A stretch of DNA of 64,000 nucleotides from Lentimicrobiaceae bacterium. GTDB taxonomy: Bacteria; Bacteroidota; Bacteroidia; Bacteroidales; F082. Shown here one piece after another: positions 1 to 9,052 of the stretch. Numbering within the stretch: position 1 is the first letter of the stretch; each line of letters starts with the position of its first letter. The notes below the pieces were generated by a model. The model was not told the origin of the DNA. It searched no databases and worked only from the letters and a program-made list of their open reading frames with translations. The stretch spans positions 22,615 through 86,614 of the forward strand of contig SUWV01000010.1 of the NCBI GenBank assembly GCA_015061315.1, read 5' to 3'. The translations under genes and the position numbers were made by a program.

Positions 1-1249
1 TGTTGCTGATGAAGAAGCCTCTTTCTTCTGTTTGGTGGAATGTTATTCCGTAGTCGTTACCTATTGAGTTGAAAGGATGTTTGAGGTTTACAGGTTCAGT
101 CCATTCTCCCAAGGAGTCTAAAGTGGTGACGAAAATATCCAAGCCTCCCATTCCGCCGTGACCGTTTGATGCGAAATAAAGAGTGCTGTCGTTTCTCATA
201 TAAGGGAACATCTCATCGCCTTGAGTATTGATGATGTCGCCTAAGTTTCTTGGGCGACCGAATTTGTCGTTTTTGCTTTCTCTTTCAGAGATCCAGATGT
301 CTTTACCACCATAGCCGTTCTTCCTTTCTGATGCGAAGAATAATATGAGCTCGTCGCTCGACAGTGTAGGGTGACCAATAACATCTAATGAATCGATGGT
401 AATGATTTCTACTGTCTCAGGATCGCTCCATGTGCTTCCTGAGCGTGAGGATTTCATGATTTGGCATCCTGAGGCTCTTTTCTTGTGGTTAGGACAGCGT
501 GTGAAATACATCGTTGAAAACGACTTGTTTATAAATGGCATACCTTCGCTGCCTTCTGAGTTGATGCCTTCTTCATCGGCTAATACAACATCTTCCCATT
601 CGCCTTGTTTGTTTTGACGAGAGACATAGAAGTCGGAGAAATGTTGTCCTGTGATAGCGTCTTTTTCCTTCGACACTCCGTCTTCTCTTGTTGAAGCGAA
701 AATGATTTCGTTGTAATTGTTCGATGTCCAAGCTACGCCTAACTCCGACGAGCGTGTGTTGAGTTTCTTTATACGAGTCACCTCATATCGTGTCGGAGCT
801 TCAAGCCATTGTTGTATGTTCTGTATGTCTTCTAATGCCTTGACGCCTCTTGTGTCGTCTGGCACTAACTCATTATATTTGGCATATTGAATGGCAGCGT
901 CCTCGTATTTCTTATTTCTTTTTAAGGCTTCTGCGTAATAGTAATAAATTATAGGTTCTCTTTTGGGGTAGTCGGTTTTAAGCAGACGTTTGTAATGCGA
1001 CTCTGCTAACTTAGTTGCTTCGGTAAGTCGATAACATTCCGCAAGTTGATAAGTAATATATTCTTTATCGTCTTCGCGTTTTTTCTTATTTGTTTTCTTT
1101 AAGGCTTTCTTATATCGTTCGATAGCAGTGTTATATTGCTTACGTTCAAAAGCGATGTCGGCTGACTTGCAGACTTTTCTTTGAGCTACTGCAGGTTGAA
1201 TAGAGAATGCTAATACGATTATAAATGTGAAAATTATCTTCTTTATCAT
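1..1249 (-). CDS. PorE-like OmpA/TPR/PD40 outer-membrane protein (3' part missing)
   Basis: An open frame runs from an ATG at 1247-1249 to the window edge, giving about 416 codons with no stop. It opens with a Sec signal peptide ending ...QPAVAQ. A TPR-like helical region follows (paired Tyr/Ala-rich helices, roughly residues 30-150), then PD40/WD40-like beta-propeller repeats with motifs such as IIFASTRED, MYFTRCPN, LFFASERKNGYGGKDIW and LYFASNGHGGMGGLDIF. TPR plus propeller at the N-terminus is the layout of PorE (PG1058) of the type IX secretion system, where an OmpA-type peptidoglycan-binding domain follows. That part would lie beyond the window. I see no lipobox Cys after the signal, unlike PorE. 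Other Bacteroidota OmpA/PD40 proteins share this plan, so PorE is a likely but not certain name. Confidence 0.7.
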   Translation of the reverse strand, partial: MIKKIIFTFIIVLAFSIQPAVAQRKVCKSADIAFERKQYNTAIERYKKALKKTNKKKREDDKEYITYQLAECYRLTEATKLAESHYKRLLKTDYPKREPIIYYYYAEALKRNKKYEDAAIQYAKYNELVPDDTRGVKALEDIQNIQQWLEAPTRYEVTRIKKLNTRSSELGVAWTSNNYNEIIFASTREDGVSKEKDAITGQHFSDFYVSRQNKQGEWEDVVLADEEGINSEGSEGMPFINKSFSTMYFTRCPNHKKRASGCQIMKSSRSGSTWSDPETVEIITIDSLDVIGHPTLSSDELILFFASERKNGYGGKDIWISERESKNDKFGRPRNLGDIINTQGDEMFPYMRNDSTLYFASNGHGGMGGLDIFVTTLDSLGEWTEPVNLKHPFNSIGNDYGITFHQTEERGFFISN

Positions 1250-1288
1250 ATAATATCCTTTTTACAAAAGGTAACGTAATTATCTTTA

Positions 1289-1296
1289 CAAAAGTA
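1289..1296 (-). promoter_or_regulatory. -7 box for the PorE-like gene
   Basis: TACTTTTG on the minus strand matches the Bacteroidota -7 consensus TAnnTTTG. It lies about 40 bases before the ATG at 1249. Confidence 0.5.
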
Positions 1297-1350
1297 TAAA
1301 AAAAAACGATATGAATATTAAAAACAATGAAAAACTATAGGCACTTAATT

Positions 1351-1382
1351 TTACATTGTTCATTGTAAATTGTTCATTATAA
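1351..1382. repeat. Period-7 degenerate array
   Basis: About four 7-bp units ending in cATTG/aATTG (tacattg, ttcattg, taaattg, ttcatta) lie between the PorE-like gene and secDF. The array abuts the T-run of the secDF terminator. Confidence 0.6.
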
Positions 1383-1410
1383 AAAAGAGCTCCTGAATTA
1401 TCAGAAGCTC
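1378..1410 (-). terminator. Intrinsic terminator of secDF
   Basis: A 10-bp stem (1387-1396 with 1401-1410, one G:T pair) closes a 4-base ATTA loop. On the minus strand six T follow. It lies downstream of the secDF stop at 1451. Confidence 0.8.
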
Positions 1411-1415
1411 TCTTA

Positions 1416-1450
1416 ACTTTAGCCTTTAGTCTTTCGACTTTAGCCTTTTA
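1416..1450. repeat. Period-7 degenerate array after secDF
   Basis: Five 7-bp units of the ACTTTAG/CCTTTAG/TCTTTCG type occupy the bases between the terminator and the secDF stop codon. Confidence 0.65.
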
Positions 1451-4400
1451 TTATTTTCTTTTTTTATCAGCTACTTGTTCTAATTCTTCATCGTATTTTT
1501 TACCTTTGAATAAGGCGTATGCCAAAGGTGATGCGATGAACAATGATGAGAATGTACCTGCTAACATACCGACTAACAATGCGAATACGAAGCCACGGAT
1601 TGTCTCACCACCGAAGATGAATATAGCTAACAATACAACGATTGTGGTACCAGATGTGTTGATTGTACGTAACAATGTGCTGTTGTTTGCGCTGTTGAAA
1701 CGTTCTTTCCAACCTCTCTTAGGGAATAATGTGACGTTTTCACGTACACGGTCGAAGATAACCACTGTGTTGTTGATTGAATAACCGATGATAGTCAAGA
1801 TAGCTGCGATGAATGATTGGTTGACTTCCATTGTGAATGGTAAGATGTTATTGAATAATGAATACATACCAATTACTAACAATGTGTCGTGTGCCAAACA
1901 TACTATACTTGATAAACCATATTGCCATCTTCTGAAACGGATAGCGATGTATGCGAACATAACAACGAGAGAGATGATAACTGCAATGAATGCCTTGCGT
2001 GTCACGTCGTCAGCTACTGTAGCACCGACTTTTTGTGAGCTCAAGATGCCGAGTAATACGTTGCTCTTGTCAGAGTCTGTTGTGAATTGTTCGTATGTCA
2101 TTTCTGTGTTATAAAGACCTTTAAGACCTTCGTAGATGAGACCTTGAATTTCTTGGTCTACTTCAGGATGATTGTCGTTGATCTTATATGCTGTTGTTAT
2201 CTTGACTTGACGGCTTGGTCCGTATGTCTTTACTTCAGGGACTTCAGCTTTAAATTCGTCTATGCTTGTTAAAGCATCACGTACTTCATTAACTGTTACG
2301 TCTTTGTCGAAACGAACTACATAGTTACGACCACCTTTGAAGTCGATACCTAAGTTCAAACCGCGTACTGCTAATGAACCGATGCTGATAACGATGAATA
2401 CGCCAGCGATGATAGCAGCTTTCTTACCGAAGTTGATAAAGTCGAATGAAGTGTTCTTTAAGAAGTTACGTGTTGCATTATTTGAGAAGCTGATGTTCTT
2501 GTCTTTCTTCAACCAGCCTTCAAATACCAAACGAGTGATGAATAATGATGTGAACAATGATGTTGCGATACCAATCATCAATGTTGTTGCGAAGCCTTGA
2601 ACAGGACCTGTACCGAACTTGAACAATACGAATGCTGTCAAGAATGTGGTGATGTTACCGTCTAAGATAGCTGAATAAGCTGCTTTGTAACCGTCAGCGA
2701 TAGCTGTTCTTAAACCTTTGCCTGCGCGTAATTCTTCTTTGATACGTTCGAAGATGATGACGTTAGAGTCGACAGCCATACCGAGGGTGAGGACGATACC
2801 AGCGATACCAGGTAATGTTAATACTGTTCCGAATGATGCTAACACACCGAACATGAAGAATATGTTGACTAACAATGCGATGTCGGCTGCGATACCAGCT
2901 TTGCTGTAGAAGAACAACATATAGATAAGTACTAAGATGAAAGCGATCACGAATGACCAGAGACCTGAGTTGATAGCTTCTTGACCTAATGAAGGACCTA
3001 CAACGTTTTCTTCGAGTATTCTTGCTGGAGCAGGTAATTTACCAGCTTTCAAGATGTTTGCCAAGTCTTGTGCTTCTTCAACGCTCATGTCGCCGCCAGA
3101 GATTGATGAACGACCGCTTGGGATTTCATCGTTGACAACAGGATATGAATATACATAGTCGTCGAGGACGATAGCTACTTGTCTTCCAATGTTTTCGCCT
3201 GTTAAGCGTTTCCATGCTTTAGCACCTTCGCTGTTCATTTGGATTGTGACTTCAACGCGACCGTTTGGATCGTAGTCTTGACGTGCGTCAACGATTACTT
3301 CGCCGCCGAGAGCTGCTTTGTTTTCGCGTGATGTCTTCAAAGCTACGAGGTCGATATATTCTGTACCGTCTTCTGCAACATTAGGTTTTACACACCATGC
3401 AAATTTAACGTTACGTGGGAAAACGCTTTTTACTTGTTTGAGCATTCTGTTGATGTTAGCAGTGTCTTTCACTAAAGCCATACCAACGCGTGCTGTTTGT
3501 GCAGGATATGTCTGACCTACTTCGTTTTGATAGTATGAAGGTGTTAAGTAGTTGTATAATGGATAGTTGGCTCTCATTTCTTCTAATGCTTCATCTTGTG
3601 CTGCATTTAAAGAGTCGTTAGCTAAAAGAGCAGGTTCGTCTTCTGTCTTAGCTTCTTTTACTTCTTCTTTTCCTTCTGTTTCTGTTAATTCAGCATTAGC
3701 TTTGTTGATTTCTGCAAGACGGCTGTTAGCTTGGTCGAAATACTCATAGAGTTCTGTGAAGTTGTATGTCTCCCAGAATTCCAATTGTGCTGTACCTTGT
3801 AAGAGTTTACGAACACGTTTAGGATCTTTGATACCTGGAAGTTCGACGAGGATACGTCCTGAGTTTTCTAATTTTTGGATATTTGGTTGTGCTACACCGA
3901 AACGGTCGATACGAGTTCTTAAGATTTGGTATGAACGATCAATTGCGCTATTTGTTTCGTCTTTGATGACGCTTAATACTTCGTCATTTGTTGAATTGAC
4001 GGTGATGCCTTTGTCTTTGAACTCAAACAAGAAGATAGGTGCTAACTTAGCGTTAGGATCTAATTGTTGGTAAGCGTCACCGAATAAATCTACGAAATCT
4101 CTTTGGCTGTTAAGATGTTGTTCGTTAGCTATTCTTAAAGCTTCAACGAAAACAGGATCTGTGCTGTGACCTGAAAGAACTTGGATGATGTCTGGAACAG
4201 AGACTTCCATCATGACGTTCATACCGCCTTTAAGGTCGAGACCTAAATTGATTTCCATTTCTTTTGCTTGACGATAAGTTTGTCCGAAGATAGGATAAAC
4301 CTTAACTGTGCTCATTGAGTCTAAGTAATAAGTCTCTCTTGCACCTTGAATAGAGTCTAACAAATAATCGTAAGCATTTTGATTTCCGTTGGCAAGAGTT

Positions 4401-4546
4401 TTTGCCAATTCCACTGATTCCGCACTTGTAGCATATTCAGCTGCTTTGTTCTCAACGCGTCTTGTTATGTACGAAAACGACAATTGATACAATGAGAAAA
4501 CAGCTAAGATAAGTGCTAAAAGTTTAATAACTCCTTTGTTTTGCAT
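1451..4546 (-). CDS. secDF: Protein translocase SecDF fusion
   Basis: This 1031-residue protein joins SecD and SecF, the proton-driven accessory subunits that help SecYEG pull proteins across the inner membrane. The SecD half has an N-terminal membrane helix (about 7-25), the LDLKGG motif at 103-108, a large periplasmic domain with an acidic low-complexity stretch (roughly 290-325), and a six-helix RND-type bundle. The SecF half starts with a helix near residue 715 followed by GIDFKGG near 733 and a second bundle. The tail is Lys/Arg-rich. A single fused gene is usual for Bacteroidota, and there is no frameshift at the junction. It has its own promoter (4603-4610) and terminator (1378-1410), so it is probably monocistronic. 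Confidence 0.97.
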   Translation of the reverse strand: MQNKGVIKLLALILAVFSLYQLSFSYITRRVENKAAEYATSAESVELAKTLANGNQNAYDYLLDSIQGARETYYLDSMSTVKVYPIFGQTYRQAKEMEINLGLDLKGGMNVMMEVSVPDIIQVLSGHSTDPVFVEALRIANEQHLNSQRDFVDLFGDAYQQLDPNAKLAPIFLFEFKDKGITVNSTNDEVLSVIKDETNSAIDRSYQILRTRIDRFGVAQPNIQKLENSGRILVELPGIKDPKRVRKLLQGTAQLEFWETYNFTELYEYFDQANSRLAEINKANAELTETEGKEEVKEAKTEDEPALLANDSLNAAQDEALEEMRANYPLYNYLTPSYYQNEVGQTYPAQTARVGMALVKDTANINRMLKQVKSVFPRNVKFAWCVKPNVAEDGTEYIDLVALKTSRENKAALGGEVIVDARQDYDPNGRVEVTIQMNSEGAKAWKRLTGENIGRQVAIVLDDYVYSYPVVNDEIPSGRSSISGGDMSVEEAQDLANILKAGKLPAPARILEENVVGPSLGQEAINSGLWSFVIAFILVLIYMLFFYSKAGIAADIALLVNIFFMFGVLASFGTVLTLPGIAGIVLTLGMAVDSNVIIFERIKEELRAGKGLRTAIADGYKAAYSAILDGNITTFLTAFVLFKFGTGPVQGFATTLMIGIATSLFTSLFITRLVFEGWLKKDKNISFSNNATRNFLKNTSFDFINFGKKAAIIAGVFIVISIGSLAVRGLNLGIDFKGGRNYVVRFDKDVTVNEVRDALTSIDEFKAEVPEVKTYGPSRQVKITTAYKINDNHPEVDQEIQGLIYEGLKGLYNTEMTYEQFTTDSDKSNVLLGILSSQKVGATVADDVTRKAFIAVIISLVVMFAYIAIRFRRWQYGLSSIVCLAHDTLLVIGMYSLFNNILPFTMEVNQSFIAAILTIIGYSINNTVVIFDRVRENVTLFPKRGWKERFNSANNSTLLRTINTSGTTIVVLLAIFIFGGETIRGFVFALLVGMLAGTFSSLFIASPLAYALFKGKKYDEELEQVADKKRK

Positions 4547-4602
4547 TGTAAATATTTTTTATAATTAATTTAATTCGAGATTAAAATCGATATTTTGGGG
4601 TG

Positions 4603-4610
4603 CAAAAATA
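4603..4610 (-). promoter_or_regulatory. -7 box for secDF
   Basis: TATTTTTG on the minus strand fits TAnnTTTG and is followed by a GC-richer start region. It lies 56 bases before the secDF ATG. Confidence 0.5.
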
Positions 4611-4647
4611 AGATTTTTTTATTTCAGATACAAGTGTTTTTTTTATA

Positions 4648-4733
4648 TAAAATCTGAAAAATTGAAAACCTGAAAATCTGGAAAAATATCAGACTCTCAG
4701 GTTCTCAAATTTTAGGTTCTCAGATTCTAATAT
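4648..4733. repeat. Period-8 array in inverted arrangement
   Basis: Units of the AAATCTGA/AAACCTGA type in the left half are answered by CAGGTTCT/CAGATTCT units in the right half. The two arms can pair over about 25 bp with many G:T pairs. On the minus strand this is a long hairpin at the end of the ABC permease gene, followed by T/A-rich DNA. It may work as the terminator of that operon. Confidence 0.6.
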
Positions 4734-6049
4734 CTAAGCCATTTCCATATTTCCTTGAAACTTGGTTTCTTGCCGTACATCAAGATTCCTGTTCTGTAGA
4801 TTTTGCCTGCTAACCATGTTATCAAGATGAATGTCAATATCAATAATATAAGCGACACTGCAACCTGCCAATATGGTACTCCGAATGGTATCCTTATCAT
4901 CATAGATATAGGTGATGTGAATGGTATCATAGAAAGCCATAATCCCAAGCTACTGTCAGGATTGTTTACCATAGCTGTAGAACACACTATCGCTACTATC
5001 AATGGTAAAGACACCACTGTGCTGAACTGGTTGCTGTCGGTCTCGTTATCAACCATTCCTCCGATGGCGGCGAACATGGCGGCGTATAACAAATATCCGA
5101 ATACAAAGTAAAACAAGAAACTCCATAAGATTGCTCCGAAGTTGATAGACTGTACCATATTCACAGCTTCAAGCATAATGTCTTGTCCTTCAGTCGTCTC
5201 TGCAATCTGACTTATCTCTTCCGTCATGACGGTGCCCGATGGCGACATGACCTCAGGTCCTATAAGTATACCGCTCGCTACAAGATAGATGCCTATAGTC
5301 AACACTATCCATAATAAAAACTGTGTGAGTCCTACTAAGGCTATGCCTACTATCTTTCCCATCATCAGCTCGAAAGGCTTCACAGAACTGATGATGACTT
5401 CTATTATTCTGTTGGTCTTTTCTTCTATGACACCACGTAAAACCTGATTGCTGAATAAGAATATCGCGAAGTAAATTACAAGAGCGAGCACTAATCCTAT
5501 TATATATTCAAGCTCCGCATAACTTGTTTTCTCACCGCTTTCTTCGTCCATACGTATGGTGGAAACATTGATGCTTGTCTTAGATGCTTTCACAATATCA
5601 GGGTCGATGCCTGAGGCAAGAAGCTTCTGATGTTCTACAACTTGCTTCATCTCCCTCTCTATGTGACTGCTTAAGGTCATTGGTATCTGCTTGTCGCTGT
5701 ATAGCTTGGCATTGACAGGAATATTCAATGATGTTGATGGTATATATAAAAACGCATCATAAATACCATCGAAAACAAATTTCTTCAAACTGTCGATATT
5801 AGCATTCTCATTTTCATAAATGAAAGTATTGGCGTCGGTGTTTTCTATCTTACCCTCGAACATGCCGCTTTCATCAAGAACGACAATGGCTTTCTTGCTT
5901 TCCATCTTCTCCGACCTTAACATGAGAAGGGAAGGTGCTATCATCAATGCTGCAAAAAATAATGGACCTAAAAATGTCAAGAGTAAAAAACTACGTTTCT
6001 TGACACGTGTGAGATATTCTCTTTTTATTATTATGCCTAAGTTGTTCAT
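4727..6049 (-). CDS. ABC-2 type exporter permease (NatB-like)
   Basis: A 440-residue membrane protein of the ABC-2 permease family. It opens with a basic N-terminus and a membrane helix at about 20-42, then a large extracytoplasmic domain (about 45-175), then a block of five or more hydrophobic helices from about 180 to 415. The motif ...EEKTNRIIEVIISSVKP near residue 210 is typical of NatB/YhaP-type permeases (Na+ or drug efflux in the characterised members). Its ATPase partner is encoded 33 bases upstream. The true substrate cannot be read from sequence. Confidence 0.9.
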   Translation of the reverse strand: MNNLGIIIKREYLTRVKKRSFLLLTFLGPLFFAALMIAPSLLMLRSEKMESKKAIVVLDESGMFEGKIENTDANTFIYENENANIDSLKKFVFDGIYDAFLYIPSTSLNIPVNAKLYSDKQIPMTLSSHIEREMKQVVEHQKLLASGIDPDIVKASKTSINVSTIRMDEESGEKTSYAELEYIIGLVLALVIYFAIFLFSNQVLRGVIEEKTNRIIEVIISSVKPFELMMGKIVGIALVGLTQFLLWIVLTIGIYLVASGILIGPEVMSPSGTVMTEEISQIAETTEGQDIMLEAVNMVQSINFGAILWSFLFYFVFGYLLYAAMFAAIGGMVDNETDSNQFSTVVSLPLIVAIVCSTAMVNNPDSSLGLWLSMIPFTSPISMMIRIPFGVPYWQVAVSLILLILTFILITWLAGKIYRTGILMYGKKPSFKEIWKWLRY

Positions 6050-6056
6050 ATTTTTT

Positions 6057-6115
6057 AAGTCTAAAGTCTAAAGCCTAAAGTCCTATGTTAATTGTACATT
6101 GTTAATTGTTAACTG
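6057..6115. repeat. Period-7 array spanning the NatA/NatB junction
   Basis: About eight 7-bp units: AAGTCTA-type units pass into TTGTTAA-type units with no change of phase. The second half encodes the last residues of the ATPase, QLTINNVQLT, which repeats with a 7-residue period. Confidence 0.65.
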
Positions 6116-7081
6116 ATTAATAAAGATGTCGTTCATTGAAGGAAGCAGTTCTTTATACGAAATAATAGTTCCTTTTTCTGAAAGATAATTGATTAAGATG
6201 TTAGGATTGACATCATTTTCAGCTTTGACATTCAATGTCATTTCTCCGTTGTTATCTGTCTTTTCTGAAATTAATGTAAAACCTTCAGGAAGTTTATTTG
6301 CGTCTGAGAATCTGAGAATTTGAGAATCTGAGAAATAAGGAACGACATCTTCTTGTTGTCTCGTTGTCTCGTTGTCTCGTTGTCTTAAAACAATCTCAAA
6401 GCTATGGTCTTTAAAATCTTGTTTTATCTGGTAGACGCTGCCTTCAAGGATTTTCTGCCCTTTGTTGATAAGCATGATGTTATCGCATAGCTCCTCTACA
6501 GATGCCATGTTGTGAGTAGAGAAAATGATGGTGGCTCCTTTGTCTCTTAATTCTAATATTTCTTTTTTAAGTAAGTTTACGTTGATAGGGTCGAAGCCAG
6601 AGAATGGTTCATCGAAGATAAGTAACTGAGGCTCATGAATTACAGTTACGATAAACTGTATTTTCTGTTGCATACCCTTGCTGAGCTCTTCTACCTTTTT
6701 ATCCCACCAGCTCAGAATGTCGAATTTCTTAAACCAATATTTCAATCTTTTCTCGGCTTCTTTTTGACTTACGCCTTTTAGTTGCGCGAGATATATAGCT
6801 TGTTCACCGACTTTCATTGTTTTGTAAAGTCCTCGTTCTTCAGGGAGATAGCCTATCTGAGAGATGTGGTTTCGGTTCAGTTTCTCTCCGTTAAATATTA
6901 TCTCGCCTTGGTCGGGAGCTGTTATCTGGTTAAGCATTCTTATCAAAGTGGTTTTTCCTGCACCGTTAGGACCGAGAAGTCCGTAGATGCTTTGTTTTGG
7001 CACCTTGATACTGATGTCGTTAAGAGCTTTGTATGTCCCGTAGGTCTTGCTTACGTTATTTATCTCGATAAAGTTTTGCAT
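6083..7081 (-). CDS. ABC transporter ATP-binding protein (NatA-like)
   Basis: A 332-residue ATPase partner of the permease downstream. Walker A is GPNGAGKTT at 37-45, the signature is LSKGMQQK at 133-140, Walker B is LLIFDEP at 153-159, and a switch His follows in STHNM near 191. An extra C-terminal domain (about 220-332) is common in this subfamily. Unusually, that domain contains two translated period-8 arrays (about residues 231-260, including NETTRQQ and SDSQILRFSD) and the extreme C-terminus is a translated period-7 array. The gene sits 7 bases after dnaJ, so dnaJ, this gene and the permease may be co-transcribed. Confidence 0.93.
   Translation of the reverse strand: MQNFIEINNVSKTYGTYKALNDISIKVPKQSIYGLLGPNGAGKTTLIRMLNQITAPDQGEIIFNGEKLNRNHISQIGYLPEERGLYKTMKVGEQAIYLAQLKGVSQKEAEKRLKYWFKKFDILSWWDKKVEELSKGMQQKIQFIVTVIHEPQLLIFDEPFSGFDPINVNLLKKEILELRDKGATIIFSTHNMASVEELCDNIMLINKGQKILEGSVYQIKQDFKDHSFEIVLRQRDNETTRQQEDVVPYFSDSQILRFSDANKLPEGFTLISEKTDNNGEMTLNVKAENDVNPNILINYLSEKGTIISYKELLPSMNDIFINQLTINNVQLT
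6303..6336. repeat. Period-8 array inside the NatA-like gene
   Basis: Four AATCTGAG-type units lie in frame. On the coding strand they give SDSQILRFSD, nearly the same peptide as in the RecD-like helicase (33836-33875). Confidence 0.8.
6352..6390. repeat. Period-8 array inside the NatA-like gene (second)
   Basis: Four near-perfect GTTGTCTC units. On the coding strand they give RDNETTRQQ. Confidence 0.8.
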
Positions 7082-7088
7082 TTTTATA

Positions 7089-8231
7089 TTAGCTGAAGAA
7101 TTTCTTGAATCTCTTAAAAGGGTTTTTATCGTTGTCGGAAGAAGGATTCATGTTTTCACTTTCTAACAATGACTTCATTATTTTCTCTTCTTCTTTGTTA
7201 AGACGTTGAGGAGTCCATACGTTTACGTTGACGAGTAAGTCGCCTCTGCCGTAACCGTTGAGTTCTGGCAATCCTTTGTTTCTTAGTTTGATGATCTCGC
7301 CGCTTTGTGTTCCTGCCGGTATCTTAACTTCCGTTGTTCCGTTAATGATAGGCACTTCTACTGTTGCGCCGAGTGCTGCTTGTGGGAAACTGATGAAGAG
7401 GTTATAGATGAGGTCGTTGCCATCGCGTTCAAGGTTTTTATCTTTTTCCTCTTCTATTAATATTATAAGGTCTCCAGCAATACCATTTCTTGCTCCGGCA
7501 TTACCTTTGCCTCTGACCGATAGCTGCATTCCGTCGGCGACGCCAGCAGGTATGTTGAGTTCTATTATCTCTTCGCTTTTGACGATGCCGTTGCCTTGAC
7601 ATTCAGGACATTTGTTTTTTATTATCTTTCCTTCTCCGCCACAGTTAGGACATGTTGTAACAGTCTGCATCTGACCGAAGATGGAGTTTTGTATCTTCAC
7701 TGTCTGACCTCTTCCGTTACAAGTAGGGCAGGTCTCGAAATCGTTGTCTTTAGCGCCGCTGCCACCGCAATGCTGGCAAGGAACGAATTTGTTGACTTTT
7801 ACTTTTTTCTTTACGCCTTCGTTGATCTCGCTGAGGTTGAGTTTTACGCGAAGACGAAGGTTGCTGCCTCTATTAACATGACGCTGAGCTTGACGTCCGC
7901 CGCCGAAGCCGCTGCTGAAACCAAATCCTCCCCCGCCAAATAGGTCGCTGAAGATATCGCCGAAATGACTGAAGATGTCGTCCATTCCGCTGAAACCTTG
8001 CTGTCCGTGCAAACCGGCATGACCGAACTGGTCGTAACGCGAGCGCTTGTCAGGATTGCTCAACACCTCGTATGCCTCAGCAGCTTCCTTGAACTTTTCC
8101 TCTGCGTCCTTGTCGTCAGGGTTCTTGTCAGGATGATATTTTATAGCCATCTTACGATAGGCTTTCTTAATCTCTTCACTTGTCGCGGTTTTTGGTACCT
8201 CAAGTATCTCGTAATAATCCCTTTTCTCCAT
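7089..8231 (-). CDS. dnaJ: Chaperone protein DnaJ
   Basis: A 380-residue type I Hsp40 that delivers unfolded clients to DnaK and stimulates its ATPase. The J-domain (1-70) has HPD at 33-35. A Gly/Phe-rich linker follows (about 73-115), then four zinc-finger CxxCxGxG repeats starting at Cys152, Cys168, Cys194 and Cys208, and a C-terminal substrate-binding domain. All key residues are intact. It lies 18 bases downstream of grpE. dnaK is not in the window. Confidence 0.98.
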   Translation of the reverse strand: MEKRDYYEILEVPKTATSEEIKKAYRKMAIKYHPDKNPDDKDAEEKFKEAAEAYEVLSNPDKRSRYDQFGHAGLHGQQGFSGMDDIFSHFGDIFSDLFGGGGFGFSSGFGGGRQAQRHVNRGSNLRLRVKLNLSEINEGVKKKVKVNKFVPCQHCGGSGAKDNDFETCPTCNGRGQTVKIQNSIFGQMQTVTTCPNCGGEGKIIKNKCPECQGNGIVKSEEIIELNIPAGVADGMQLSVRGKGNAGARNGIAGDLIILIEEEKDKNLERDGNDLIYNLFISFPQAALGATVEVPIINGTTEVKIPAGTQSGEIIKLRNKGLPELNGYGRGDLLVNVNVWTPQRLNKEEEKIMKSLLESENMNPSSDNDKNPFKRFKKFFS

Positions 8232-8249
8232 TGTTTTTTATTTTAAATA

Positions 8250-8816
8250 TCAACCTCCAACAACAACGCGTGCGTAACGGATGACTTTGCCGTTTAGTTT
8301 ATATCCTTTTTGAATTACGTCTAAGACCTTGCCTTTCTGAGCCTCGTCAGTGACAGGGACATTAGTCAGTGCCTCGTGTTCATCGGTGTCGAAAACGGCG
8401 TCTTTGGCATTGATTTCTTCTAAGCCTTTTTGTTCTAAGGTACGTTTGAATTTATTGTAAATCAACACTACGCCTTCATAGTTGGCGTCTGTTTCTTTGT
8501 TTTCCATTGTCTGAAGAGCGCGTTCAAAATCGTCGAGGATTGGGAGAAGATCAACCATGATGCTTTCAGAAGCTGTCTTCGACAATTCTATTTTTTCTTT
8601 GGCTGTACGTTTACGGTAGTTATCGAACTCTGAGAAAAGACGTAAGTATTTGTCGTTTAATTCGTCGTATTTCTCTTTAAGTTCTTCAACTTGCTTGTCG
8701 TTTTTGTTTCTCTTGTTTTTTCTGCCTTTTGGTTCTTCTTCATGAACTTCATTTTGCTTGTTAATATCTTCTTGACTTTCATTGATATTAACATTTTCTC
8801 TCATATTTTCTTCCAT
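8250..8816 (-). CDS. grpE: Nucleotide exchange factor GrpE
   Basis: A 188-residue GrpE, the ADP-release factor for DnaK. A charged, Lys/Glu-rich N-terminal tail (1-45) leads into a long coiled coil (about 45-90, ...LKEKYDELNDKYLRLFSEFDNYRKR...) and the C-terminal beta domain with the typical ending NGKVIRYARVVVGG. Pairing with dnaJ on the same strand supports a heat-shock operon. I see no HrcA CIRCE element upstream. A weak -7-like TTACTTTG lies at 8842-8849. Confidence 0.96.
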   Translation of the reverse strand: MEENMRENVNINESQEDINKQNEVHEEEPKGRKNKRNKNDKQVEELKEKYDELNDKYLRLFSEFDNYRKRTAKEKIELSKTASESIMVDLLPILDDFERALQTMENKETDANYEGVVLIYNKFKRTLEQKGLEEINAKDAVFDTDEHEALTNVPVTDEAQKGKVLDVIQKGYKLNGKVIRYARVVVGG

Positions 8817-8921
8817 GATTATATTTTATTTATTTTGTTAACAAAGTAAGCCGCCATTGGCATAACAAATAATTTGCCATAATTAAATAAACTATCAATC
8901 TTGACAAAATGTCATTTTGTT

Positions 8922-8966
8922 GAGTCTCTGAGTCACCAAGTCGCCGAGTCTCTGAGTTAGTGAGTG
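8922..8966. repeat. Period-8 array between murA and grpE
   Basis: Five to six units of GAGTCTCT/GAGTCACC/AAGTCGCC type, the same family as the arrays beside the palindromic elements at 63413 and 63521. A direct repeat of about ten bases (gttctatgat) follows at 8967-8976 and 9005-9014. Confidence 0.75.
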
Positions 8967-9017
8967 TTCTATGATGCTAAGTGTTTTAAGTTGTTAAGTC
9001 CCAGTTCTATGATACCT

Positions 9018-9052
9018 TTAATTCCTCATTCCTCATTCTTCATTCTTAATTA
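9018..9052. repeat. Period-7 array after murA
   Basis: Five 7-bp units of ATTCCTC/ATTCTTC/ATTCTTA type run up to the murA stop codon. Confidence 0.65.

Noticed and set aside
1451..4546. SecDF taken as an assembly fusion of secD and secF
   Set aside because: The fused form is normal in Bacteroidota and the junction has no frame change.
6303..6390. Arrays in the ATPase gene as phase-variable switches
   Set aside because: A change of one 8-bp unit would shift the frame, but units are not identical, and an ATPase with a partner permease is an unlikely target. I would not claim switching without strain comparison.
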